Under the pieces are notes generated by a model. That model was not told the origin of the DNA, did not search any database, and saw only the letters and a list, made by a program, of their open reading frames with translations. A program made the position numbers and the translations under genes. Of a stretch of 64,000 nt of DNA, positions 23,746-34,486 are shown piece after piece (within the stretch, counting starts at the first letter, position 1; each line of letters begins with the position of its first letter). Origin of the DNA: Diadophis punctatus similis (taxonomy: Eukaryota; Chordata; Lepidosauria; Squamata; Dipsadidae); NCBI GenBank assembly GCA_023053685.1, contig JALIGW010000002.1:171961430-172025429 (forward strand), in the 5' to 3' direction.

Positions 23746-25209
23746 TAAAGTACTTTAGTGTCCTACAATACGTTGAACAACAACTCCAATCGACACTTAC
23801 TATCAGTCATGTATAGGTAACATTTGATGTGCAAAAATGGCTTTCAATTCCTTTGGGTCAATATCTGCAGTACTGTCCAAGGTACTGAACTTGCTTTGCT
23901 CCAGCTTTGTAAGAGATGCCTATCACCCAACCATACAGAAAAACAACCCTGTAAAGAACATCGTTGCATTTTTATATTAGCTGCTTGGAGGGTCTGTTTT
24001 GAGAAACAAAACATGATGTATGGACATGTTTTGAAAACGAATGGGAAATTTTTATTTAGACCTTTGCACCCAACACAACATCTCTCAGCTACTCATTAAA
24101 GCAGCCACATTTCTCCCACAAAATGCTCTGCTTTAACAAATCCACTCATAAAGCTCAATGGGATTCCTAAGGAAGTGGTACACATTTGTACTCAAAGGGA
24201 AAAAGTGGGGTCATTCTAAAGAATTGTAGAGAGGGGTTTTGCTTGCATTCATATGACATCATTTCCCCCCAATTCTTTTCCCTGGGTACTCAGCTCTAAT
24301 AAATAAAATCATAAATACTGTAGTTTAAAATATATAGTACAGTTTTATCTGCCTGTTGAAATAAACATTTTAAAAAGAACTTTGAACTTTTCTGATCATG
24401 CTTGCTTGCTAGTTCTGCAAGTTCCTGCCTTGTGATGTGATGCACTCCAGAAAGTAATTAGTTGGAAGAAATAATTTAAGAGCAGATGCTCTTCAGCTGT
24501 GCAGACATATCAGGTTCAAAAAGGAAACAATGCCCATCTCTCACTAATGAGAAGATCAAGTCCCCTTCCTTATTTCCCCAAATTGTTGCTGAGACATTGA
24601 TGACTTTGTGAAAACAAGAGTTTAGTATGTCTTCTTTAAATAATTGAGACTATGGTGGACTTCTCTATTTCCCAGCTGTTTAAATTTCAATCTGTCTGGT
24701 ATACATTCCTAAATTATTGATGCTTCATAAATCTCACTATTGCGTTTTCAGGCTTGCTATATTCTTACACAAATTGACAGATCAGTGAGTCCAGTCTAGG
24801 AACAGCAAGTGATTATATGTTTTTATATCAATGCACTCTGGCTTATGGAAGTTATTAACATTTTAATTTCCCCCCTTGTCTTATATGAAGGGAACAAATA
24901 AAAAATGACCAATTCAAGGCAGAATAGGGCAGGAAGACAGACCTTACATTACAGCAGATTTTACAGTAATTGGTTAAGTAAATGAAAACAAGAAATATAT
25001 CAGCCAATCAAACATGGGCCAGAAAGCTTCCTGAGGTTTTTGATATCTAATAGGATGTGACCATAGTCAAGGTTAGACTGTTCTTCTAATTCTGTGATGA
25101 CCCATTGCCTTCTGGAGTATGTTCAGAGTTTCTCCGCTACCATGGTTGAATAAGAAGAATCAAGAAACTCATATCTCATGTGTTTTTTCTTAAGAAAGAA
25201 ATAGCAGAT

Positions 25210-25246
25210 TGAGGGTGGAGAGGATCCTCCACCCTCTCCACCCTCA
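25210..25246. repeat. 14-bp perfect hairpin
   Basis: TGAGGGTGGAGAGG (25210-25223) and its exact complement (25233-25246) flank a 9-nt loop. Function unknown. Confidence 0.8.
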
Positions 25247-25301
25247 GAGGACTGAGGCAATAGCATGTCCAGGATTCCTCCTCATGGTCCCAATTAAACT
25301 A

Positions 25302-25813
25302 CCGTATTTTTCAGAGTATAAGACACACCTTTTTCCTCCCTAAAAGAGGCTGAAAATTTGGGTGCGTCTTATACTTCGAATGTAGCTTTTTCGAAGCTTT
25401 CCCCCCCAGCCCTAATGAGGTGCTACCGGCTTCCTATTCCCTCTGAAGAAGGTTTTTCCAGCCCTAAGTCTTTGCAGACTTGTTTTCATTCCTACTCCCT
25501 CTGAAAAAGTGGTGCTTTTCAGCCCTAACGTGGTGTTAATGATCTTCCTGGCTTGTAGCATTTATTTTTATTCCTACTCCCTCCAAAGCAGTTTTTCCTG
25601 CCCTAAGTCTTTGCAGGCTTGCTTTCATTCCTACTCCCTCTGAAAAAGGCTTTTTCAGCCCTAACCAGAGGATAAAATAATGTGCTGAAGCTGAACAGAC
25701 TAAGGACACTAGTCAGATGAATACCTGGTAGGTAGATTTCCCCCCTAATTTTCCTCCCCAAAAACTAAGGTGCGTCTTATACTCCGGTGCGTCCTATACT
25801 CTGAAAAATACGG
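25302..25813. mobile_element. MITE with TA target duplication
   Basis: The ends CCGTATTTTTCAGAGTATA and TATACTCTGAAAAATACGG are near-perfect inverted complements, flanked by TA on both sides (25300-25301 and 25814-25815). Subterminal GTGCGTCTTATACT motifs recur. The interior has three to four imperfect repeats of a CCTACTCCCTC...CAGCCCTAA unit (25485-25665). A TA target suggests Tc1/mariner-type or a related mobiliser. No transposase is present. Confidence 0.82.
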
Positions 25814-25815
25814 TA

Positions 25816-26125
25816 CCTCCCACCCCAGCTGCAATTAAAGGCAACTTCTGTTTTGGAATTTCTAGCAATTTTGATGTTGCACATTTCATTAGGCTATGGA
25901 CTGTTTTCTAAACCATGATCAGATACAAACAGGATCACCAAAAGTCAGTAGACAGTTTTTAATATAATTTACATTAAATGTTCAAATTCATTGCCATTTT
26001 CTTCTAAACATTTCCTTAATCAACACATTACTTTTGAATATTCCTAACAGCAATAACATTCTCTCTAAATAAATCAATACAAATAAAACACATTGTCATT
26101 GACTTATGGGGTTTGAGGTTTAATA
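25816..26125. other. No recognised feature
   Basis: AT-rich spacer between two MITEs. Confidence 0.4.
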
Positions 26126-26133
26126 TACCCTGT

Positions 26134-26457
26134 CAGAGGTGGGTTCCTGCCGGTGTGGTTAATAGCTGTTGTTTGGCGCAGAGCCGAAGATGCTGCTGCC
26201 GTTCACGGCGCGGGGGCTTTCCCTGGGCGCTTTCCCCGCCCGCATGGATGCTGCCGTTTGCGTTCTTTTGCCCTCTGCGCATGCGCAAAGCGTTCTGCAT
26301 GCGCAGAGGGCAAAAGAACGCAAACGGCGGCGTCCATGCAGGCGGGGAAAGCGCCCGGGGAAAGCTCCCGCACAGTGAACGGCAGCAGCGTCTTCGGCTC
26401 TGCGCCGAACAACAGCTATTAACTGCACTGGCAAAAACAGGCAGGAACCCACCTCTG
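26134..26457. mobile_element. Fold-back hAT element, family A (copy 3)
   Basis: Ends CAGAGGTGGGTTCCTGCC and GGCAGGAACCCACCTCTG are exact complements. Flanks TACCCTGT (26126-26133) and TACCCAGT (26458-26465) match at 7 of 8. Nearly all 324 bp form one inverted repeat with arms of about 150 bp meeting around 26290. Both strands therefore carry almost the same open frame (MFGAEPK...), which reflects the palindrome and not a gene. TGCGCATGCGCA at 26276-26287 is a perfect NRF-1 type palindrome. Confidence 0.9.
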
Positions 26458-26465
26458 TACCCAGT

Positions 26466-28059
26466 GTATGTTTCTCTCTCTATGTCCCTGTGTGCATATA
26501 TATTTACAGCAAAGGAAATAGGAATGTCACTGATTATACTGACTTAATCAGTGAACCTGATTAAGTTAATTTGGAATAAATTAAGAAACAATCAAGAAAA
26601 AAGTGACAGAAAACTAATATTAAACAAGATATTTAATTTAAAAACATAAGGGGGAATAAGTCTGATCTACCAATGTTCCCTAGATGGTAAAATCACTTCT
26701 TACTGATGTGAACAAAAGGGATAATTACTGTATAACAATTGCAAGGTATTAAAAGGAAATCTGTGGCTAAATGAGAACTCTTCTGATCAGGAATTTATTT
26801 AAATTTATCTATGCAATCCAGAGGAAATGAAAAAAGGAGGATGAAATATTGACTTTTGCTTAGCAAAGCCATACGTGGTTGGCTTAGAAATAGAGAAAGA
26901 TGGAATCCAGTAACAAGACATCTCATTACACCTATCTATATGTTCAAATAAGGCTACCTATGGGAATTTCAGCCCAGGAGCAAGAATTATGTGGAGTCAG
27001 CACTTGTAATGTAATTTGGAAGACACAATGAGCACATACAGTACATAGCACCTATCTGGATCACTTTAAACCAAAAGCATTTTTTTCCCAGGAATATATA
27101 CCAGCAGCAAAGGGGAACTAGATATGTTCAGGAAAACACATGGCTTCTTTGTAGCATTCCAAACAGATGCTCTGTGAAAAATAATATGGGCCTTAATCAC
27201 ATATTGACCAAGTGGCAATACCCAGCTAACTTTGACTGATCTTGAAAAAACAAGAAAGATTAGTGAAACTATTTAAGGAGATGACCTGGAAACCACAAGA
27301 CAGTAGACTAGATTGAGAAAGCAGTGTTGACAAGAAAACAACATGGGTATCAGGAGTTGCCAAGAGTCAAACAAGTCTTATCTATATCTTCAGAGATTTG
27401 CAAATGATAATTTGAAATAAATACCTCATTTTAGCAGTGGAATCCCATGATCAATTCTGTACTAATTTTTGAAGTAACATTGATCAACTATCATTTAGAA
27501 TAAATTCCCTCTGCTTTATGAATGTTGTCATATTATCTATTACAAACTGATCATGGCTCTTTGATTCAAATCTCCTACAATTAATAATATCTGACTAACT
27601 AAATGGCTTTCCTTACACCAAAAGAACCATTTCCTCTGTTAGTGGAATAAATATAAAACCTTTTATGCAAAAATAAATCACTCCAATTGATGGTAAGAAA
27701 CTGAACACACAGAGAGTCGTTTCATAGGAACCAGAGATGTATATTTGAATGTACACCTTAAACTCAATAATTGACACCACTTGGGAGAAATATCCACTTC
27801 TCTTGAGGGCTCTAATTGCTGCATGTAATTCTTTTCCAATGACCAGAGGTGGACCAGAGCCTGGGCCTGAATATGCATGCAATGTTCCAAATTCTATTTC
27901 AAAACAGAGTATGTCATGAAAGAAAGGTCAACCATTATTTACCAAGTTCTTCAAATTGATAAAATATGCGTCCCACTCTGTCGGGCAGTGCAAAAATTTC
28001 ACAATGGGTTCACCACAAATATGCTAAAATGGTGACCTCCAGCTCTTCACTAATTATGC
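26466..28059. other. AT-rich DNA, nothing recognised
   Basis: No repeat ends. Open frames near 27613-27890 overlap on one strand and have no family features. Confidence 0.4.
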
Positions 28060-28072
28060 CACCAAAACTTTT

Positions 28073-28699
28073 TTTAAAAAATAGTCTTTATTAAATTTTT
28101 ACAATAAGAAAAAAAAACACAAACAAAACACACAAACACAAACACAAACAAGTACAAATATTTACAAACAACAACAAGAAATAATCCAATACTTTAACAG
28201 CGTTGTCAAAGTGTTTGTTTCGTATCAATATCTATATATACATTTTAAGTACATTCCATATCATAATTGACGGTGAATATCATCCGTAATTTAATTACAG
28301 CTTGTAAAGAAAGCATTTATGGATATATCTCAATTCATCTTCATCCTTATAGCCAAATTTTTAATTTTGGGTTTTGTTTAATCCAATTGTATACCTTATT
28401 CCATATTTCGTAAAAATCCGTGTCGTCTTTTCCATGAATCTCCATTGTCAGTTTGCACATTTCTGCGCAATCAAGCATTTTTCTAAGCACCATCGAAGCA
28501 GTGGGCACGTGTTCTGATTTCCATTTCTAAGCGTATGATAGTCTAGCTGCTGTGGCTATGTGTAAAATTAGGTATCTTTCTTCTTTTGAATATCTTGTAC
28601 GCAATATCCCCAGTAAAAACAATTCAGGCTTTAAAACAATTTCTTTCTGTAGTATTTCTCCCAACCAAGCTCTAATTTTATTCCAAAAATTTCTAGCTT
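28073..28699 (-). mobile_element. L1 LINE, 5'-truncated, with target-site duplication
   Basis: CACCAAAACTTTT occurs at 28060-28072 and 28700-28712, an exact 13-bp target-site duplication, with an A-rich tail on the element strand at the 28073 side. Minus-strand translation gives FWNKIRAWLGEILQ...YLILHIATAARLSYA, then one TAG (28527-28529), then KWKSEHVPTASMVLRKML and FYEIWNKVYNWIK, the C-terminal domain of L1 ORF2. The copy is dead on arrival, like most L1 insertions. Confidence 0.88.
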
Positions 28700-28712
28700 C
28701 ACCAAAACTTTT

Positions 28713-29562
28713 AATGGTAGATGTGATTGGATAGTTGTTTGGAGTACAAACATTGCTAAAAGCACCATCTGTTTCAACATATCCAGGCATATTCAGGAGG
28801 GAGACTTTTTAGATGTTACAGCAATATAGGTAAGGATATGCATTCAGCGTTTGAAGGACAAGGTGACTCAGTGGAGAAGTTCCTCATGGAGATGCTACCA
28901 TTACATATGTATTTAAATGGAATTTATTCATATTGTCACAACATCTTATTTGAAGCAGTTAACAATTGTTTGGAGGGGGCATGTATTTCCAAAGTTGGTG
29001 GGTTATATCTGTTGGTAACAGTTTCCATTTTTTTTAAACATTAGTAATACTGTTTGTCCATAAAATCTAGTTATGGAAAATTAGAAAACTGCAGGATAAC
29101 CTGATTGCACATGCTTAGAACAAATCTCAGAAATTAAACTTGAATTGGCAGTTGTATAGCTATAATTTCCTTAAAGCTTATGCAATTCCAGTTGAATAAC
29201 ATTGGATTAAATATTCCACCTATGTGATGCGCCTATTTAACCTCAATTAAAGTACTACAGTATATAAACTCTCCTATTATAAGATACGTACATATGAAGA
29301 AAAAGATGGTTTTCACCATTTTTTCTGCAAGTTTCTGAACATATGTGCATGTCTAAAACAGAGTGTGAAAATGATGACTAAGAAATGTCAGTGGCCCAAT
29401 CCAATAGGCATTGCCTTGGCAGTGGCTCCTCTGTATATTAATGTGTTTGTTTCAGGTTGCCCCATTACCAATCCTATCTGAAAGACCAGATCTCATGGGT
29501 GAGTCAGAGCTCTGAAAGAGGGTATCATCTCAATGAAAGAAGTTTAATAATAATAATAATAA
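28713..29562. other. AT-rich DNA, nothing recognised
   Basis: No repeat ends or coding signals stand out. An AAT run at 29547-29561 abuts the next SINE. Confidence 0.4.
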
Positions 29563-29815
29563 GAGCCGAGGTGGCGCAGCGGTTAGAGGCAGTACTGCAG
29601 GCCACTTTAGCTGACTGTGATCCGCAGGTCAGCAGTTCAAATCTCACTGGCTCAAGGTTGACTCAGCCTTCCATCCTTCCGAGGTAGGTAAAATGAAGAC
29701 CCAGATTGTTGGGGGCAATATAAATATACATTGCTTACTGGTGTAAACCGCTTAGAGAGTGCTTGCACTGTGAGGTGGTATATAAATCTCACAAATAAAA
29801 TAAATAAATAATAAT
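29563..29815 (+). mobile_element. tRNA-derived squamate SINE
   Basis: The head GAGGTGGCGCAGCGGTTAGA carries an A box, and GTTCAAATCTC (29635-29645) fits a B box. The body CTCAAGGTTGACTCAGCCTT, then GGGGGCAATA and CCGCTTAGAGAG, ends with an AAATAAAATAAATAAAT tail. The same family lies at 19300 (minus) and 40802 (plus). Transcription would be by RNA polymerase III. Confidence 0.9.
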
Positions 29816-30745
29816 GTAAAACCTGAGGATTCTTTCTAGATGTTAGAATTACACTTGTAGTGCAGGTGTGGTGCTTTTATAGCCAATGCTTTCCTGTTTG
29901 AAAGAAAGCCCACTGCTTTGAAGAGGCTTTAGTTCCATATCTGGATGGCTCTGACTTGGACTAATTTAAAGATAAAAGAAAACATTGAAAAGAAGTCAAA
30001 CATCTTCACGCTGAATTGTAAGTTTATCTAATGTAAGCAAGTTGGCTGAGTGGTACAAAGAGAAAGGGAAGGTTAAAAATAAATAAATGGTATTAAATGA
30101 AGAGATGGCTTATGAAAACAGCAGCTGAAAGGAAAAGGAACAATGGTGACCTTATCAGGACAGTGAAAATAGCTTAAGCCACTAAGCGGGGAGACCCAGA
30201 GGCTCAGACTGCATCTGCCAGAAGAATCCTGAGTCTTCCTGCCTTGGTTCCACCACCTGGTTTGGGATAGCAGCTTAGTAGTTCCTGTTACTGTCATGGA
30301 GAGGCATCTTAGGTGGTGCCCTGGCATATATGTGAGATAGTGTGCCCACTCACCCATAGAAAGACACGGCGGTCCCTCCAATCAGTTATTTAATTTACAT
30401 AGCTTTACCAGATCCACAGTGGCACAGAAGAACAGCAATCTTGTGCGAGAAAATCAAGAGGGAAATTTTCATGCCTTATCTATATTATTTTAAACATTGC
30501 CACAATCTGGGAATAGATCAAAGGAAAATGGCTGTTCCACAGCTGCCTCAATGTAAAACAGTTTTAATCTAAAAGTTTTATCATTTTGATAATATCAGAG
30601 ATCTTTCCTTAATGCTACTTTGAACAGATTTAATCAAAACCCCAAAACAAGAAAAGGATTGATGGAAGATATACAACTCATGCAGAGTAGTTTTGAGTCA
30701 CTAAGAGCATGCAAATGAAGTTTGGGCATTAGTTTTCTTTTGGAA
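29816..30745. other. AT-rich DNA, nothing recognised
   Basis: The open frame of 102 codons on the minus strand near 30073-30381 has no recognisable domain. Confidence 0.4.
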
Positions 30746-30851
30746 CAGGGGTCCCCAAACTTGACAAGTTTAAGACTTGTGGACTTCAACTCCTAGAATT
30801 CTGGGAGTTGAAGTCCACAAGTCTTAAAGTTGCCAAGTTTAAAGACCTCTG
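30746..30851. mobile_element. Mini hAT-like hairpin element, family D (copy 1)
   Basis: It is 106 bp, starts CAGGGGTCCCCAAAC and ends AAAGACCTCTG. Flanks TTTTGGAA and CTTTGGAA match at 7 of 8. The central CTTGTGGACTTCAACTCC is followed by its complement, so the whole unit folds into a hairpin. Further copies lie at 34344 and 56680. Confidence 0.82.
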
Positions 30852-32614
30852 CTTTGGAAGCTTACAGAAGAGCTTTTAATGGACTTGTCATTTCAGCAAA
30901 GATCTGGTTATTAATTTTACAATTAGCTGACTCATAGAAAATTACCAAATTTTACACCCTACATATGACTCTCAGCAAATTTCTTAATACCTATTAAATG
31001 TTTATATGTGTAAATTAATGTATTTGCTTTATAAAACATATTCAAGGTGTGAGATGTAGGAAAAGAGGCCCTTGCTATATGGGCTTTGTTGTACCTGTTA
31101 TTTATTCCATTCATTTTCCTTTGAAGTTACATAAAAGCAGAAAGATGTTCAGGCCATGCTCATACACTTCTCTAGTTAAAATTGTTCTAGTTAAAATTAA
31201 TAATGCCAAACTGTGGAAATGATTGTTATTCTTTTTCATAAAAGATTCTTTTTAAAATACTTTGCAAAGAAAGCCCAAAACAATATTAGTTCTCTGAACA
31301 GACACATTTCTTCAAATACTTCTCATGATTAGTAAGCAACGAACTGCTAGAGTTCGTCACAAATTATACTGCCCTAACAAATTCTGCAAGTAAAAAATAA
31401 TTGTAATCAACCATTTTCTCCTAGCAGAATAACTTCCAATTTGGTTGAGAAATTTCACTAATTCCTGGTAAATAGCTGAGCTTGGCTTCTTCTTTTTCCC
31501 TCAGGAGAAATTGAGTAGATGTTTTAACATCTTCACCCTTTAGCTTTAGCTTTTAAGGGCCTCCTACTGTCCATATCATGTAAATTATGACACTGAATGT
31601 AGTGGCTGTGTGGAAGTGTTATCAATATACTTGTAAATGTTCATACCCAATCACATAATATTCAGTTTTCTATTTTAAGCCATAGGAATTGTTCATTTTA
31701 GCATATGTTCAAGAACATTACTTTTTTTCTAGCCTAATTTTAAACAAAACACTCCCTGTCTTCTTCATATTTTACTTTTTGTGCTACATTAATCAAAGAA
31801 GTGTTCATTGTAAAGGATTTAGATGTAGTCTAAGAATCTTCTTAGTGAACCCTTAGCTCAGAAAGTAATTGTGTAGCTACAGTACTTTGAATCGGTTCGG
31901 TAATTCTTCCTCTTTCCCACTTCTGCAGCGTTACTCAGAAAAACTGGATCTTTTTTCTTCCTCTGAGCAGAGTTTTCCCATTATGAGAAAAACATAAATA
32001 TAGAATAGAACCTATAACTGAAATAGACTCCCTTTCTGCAATGTTCCAAAAAAGATAAACAAAAGAAAACAAAACCAAACAAGCAGGTGGGAAACCAAAC
32101 AGTTTAAAGCAAAACAAACCTTAGGGCAAACCTACATCTAGCTTGTCTGAACTAGAAATCTTGTCTCAAACTATTCCTTGTTGTAACTGATTTGTATGTA
32201 CAAGACTCCTTTTTGAAAAAGAGGTCTTTCTGCTACCCCGGCTGCAATCCTATACAAATTTACATGAGAATAATTCTCCTACTGAATACGGTGTGATTTA
32301 CTACTAAATTAACATACTTGAACTGTGCGGGTCAAATTCTTTGTGGTCAAAGGAAAGATCCTATGGGGTTTAGGGAGAAAGTGAAGGGAGTGCTAGGGAA
32401 AGTAACAGATGATTAGAAAACAGCTGTGATAGCTATTGGCATATTATATGGTGCCACATTATAGTAGAGAAGGTATAGCATGCAGAATGCCACCAATGAC
32501 TCATGGCCCACACAGGTAACCTACTGGTTGTAGTTTAACATTTATGTATATATCGGTGATTAACCTGAAGGGCAATAATAGAAATGAAAGCATCATCTTG
32601 ACCAATGTCCATGT
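30852..32614. other. AT-rich DNA, nothing recognised
   Basis: Single-copy-looking sequence. A short duplication (TAGTTAAAATT) is present at 31171-31200. Confidence 0.4.
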
Positions 32615-32622
32615 AGCTAGAC

Positions 32623-32981
32623 CAGGGGCGGGTTGCTCTTCCGTTGCTACCGGTGCGCTGCGCGCGCATCTCCACATTTTTGTGCACGCACATGCTCACG
32701 CATGTGCGCACGCCCCCTCGCACAATTTTGCTTCTGCGCATGCACGGAAGCAAAATCTCACCAAAATCTCACGAGGGGATGCGCGCGCACACAAGATTTC
32801 GCCGAGATTTTGCTTCCGCGCATGTGCAGAAGCAAAAAAGCCCAAAAATTCATTAAAAAAGATGGCGATGTGCGCGACGGACCGGCGAAGACGGCACCGG
32901 AGCGGTCGTGCGCAAATTGCCCAATCGGCCGCTCCCTACCAGAGCTACGCACCGGACCGCACCGGTAGGGACCCACCACTG
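32623..32981. mobile_element. Non-autonomous hAT element, family A (copy 4)
   Basis: Ends CAGGGGCGGGTTGC and GGGACCCACCACTG. AGCTAGAC is repeated exactly at 32615-32622 and 32982-32989. The CpG-rich interior has GCTTCTGCGCATGCACGGAA near 32729 and is closest to the copy at 41219, sharing the CGGCCGCTCCCTACCAGAGC segment. Open frames inside are not maintained between copies. Confidence 0.93.
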
Positions 32982-32989
32982 AGCTAGAC

Positions 32990-33544
32990 CCTTAATTCTC
33001 TGAAATTAAAGTAAACCACCACATGTTCATACCATCTGCTTTTTCTCCCCTGCTAGCTGAATATTATAACAATCTGGAATCTCTTACTGCTACCTCTTGA
33101 GACAGAAAGACAGAGAACGGCATGCCCAAAAAAGAAGTAAACAGGACAGTTCTTCTGGTTTTTGTTTTCTTTAAAATAGGATATCTCGGAATTCTGAGTA
33201 TCCTTCCTGAAAACCAGGCTGTTTCTTATTTAGTAGGAACATGGAAGCCTTCTATTTGTTGCATTTTCTGAATTTTGCTACTCATCCTAAATGCCACTAA
33301 TTGTTTTTCCTGCATTTGTGACTACTTGAATACACAAACTAAAAACATGCAACTCCCTGCAGACCTCTCTTAATGCTTGCTAAGGTTCATGGGCAGATTC
33401 ATCATACGATAGATGCAGGATAGATAATCTCATCTGGAGCAAAGGTAACCACTTTGATTCAAAATTCCATTTTGTTTTTCTGACAGCCACTTGGGCTGAA
33501 TCAATGAACTATATGGAATGAATGTGGATTACACAGAACATAAT
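32990..33544. other. No recognised feature
   Basis: Single-copy-looking AT-rich sequence. Confidence 0.4.
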
Positions 33545-33640
33545 TGTCATAATTATATTTATTTGTTAAATTTATTTGCGGCCTATCTCACCGTGGGGCT
33601 ACTCTTAGGCAGCTTATAATAATAAAAAGGAAGAAAAATG
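33545..33640 (-). mobile_element. LINE/SINE 3' tail fragment
   Basis: On the minus strand, CTAAGAGTAGCCCCACGGTG then GAGATAGGCCGCAAATAAAT is the kind of tail seen at L2/CR1-group 3' ends (gene-like body absent). Only the last 90-100 bp is recognisable. Confidence 0.5.
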
Positions 33641-34335
33641 AAAAGAGATTAACCAGAAGTAAAATAATAGAACAATAAAATAAACAATGACAAAGGAACA
33701 CAATCATTGTTATATAATAATTGTTAATAATTACAACACAATTGGTGGCTGTGGTTAAGAATTTGTTTATTGACCCTGTAGAAAGGACCATTGCTTCTTG
33801 AAGGATGTGAGCATATGAGATATATCTTCTGCAATTTGATAAGAATGAGATTTATGCCAAAAAGAAAAAAGAAAGAAGACTAGTAGAGCAGCTATGGAAA
33901 GGAAAGGTCCTGAGGGTGGGTGGCAGAATCGAACTACAAGTTCTTAAAATGCTTCTGTCACATTGCTGAAAGATTAGTGTCTGGGGCTGATTTCTTTTTT
34001 TCCTGCTATCCAGTAACTGCTTTCTGCAAGTAAACTGTCTGAGTCAAATGAAGCTTCTTTCTAGGCTAAGTAAATCTAGCATTGCAGGTTTAGACCAATT
34101 TCTTCACATTATTAACTGAATGTAAGTCTTGGATGCTTACAAGCGGCCTTAACCACTACATCAAACTGCCTCTACTGATTGCATTAGACCACAAACAACT
34201 GGATTGCTTCTCCCAATAGCTCCATATAAATATTCCAGTGAGGAGAAGGGGAAGGGAATAGGCTTCTCCTTACTTAATACTTAAAAGGGAGCAACCACTA
34301 AGCTGTTCTTTTGCCCCCAACTGACTGTTACCATC
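33641..34335. other. AT-rich DNA; SINE head remnant near 34143
   Basis: CCTTAACCACTACATCAAAC (34147-34166) resembles a reversed tRNA-type A-box region. Nothing else was recognised. Confidence 0.35.
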
Positions 34336-34343
34336 CTCTAAGG

Positions 34344-34478
34344 AGGGGTGTCCAATCTTGGCAACTTTAAGGCCTGGGGACTTCAACTTCCAAAATTCCC
34401 CAGCCAGCCATGGATGGTTAGGGAATTCTGGAAGTTGAAGTCTACAAGTCTTAAAGTTGCCAAGGTTGGACATCCCTG
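34344..34478. mobile_element. Mini hAT-like hairpin element, family D (copy 2)
   Basis: It begins AGGGGTGTCCAATCTTGG (terminal C lost) and ends CCAAGGTTGGACATCCCTG. Flanks CTCTAAGG (34336-34343) and TTCTAAGG (34479-34486) differ at one base. Palindromic GACTTCAACTTCC and its complement fill the centre. Confidence 0.82.
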
Positions 34479-34486
34479 TTCTAAGG

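Larger units (their letters stand above)
22496..25299. other. Mostly single-copy-looking DNA
   Basis: Apart from the short triplication at 23664-23745 and a hairpin at 25210-25246, both listed separately, no feature was recognised. Open frames of 60-91 codons have no supporting features. Confidence 0.4.

Noticed and set aside
26113..26547. Similar proteins on both strands of the 26.1-26.5 kb element (144, 97 and 89 codons)
   Set aside because: The DNA is a palindrome, so both strands necessarily give similar peptides. It lies entirely within a MITE.
32544..32987. 147-codon frame rich in Ala/His/Arg
   Set aside because: It covers the non-coding CpG-rich family A MITE at 32623-32981 and is not preserved in the sister copy at 41219.
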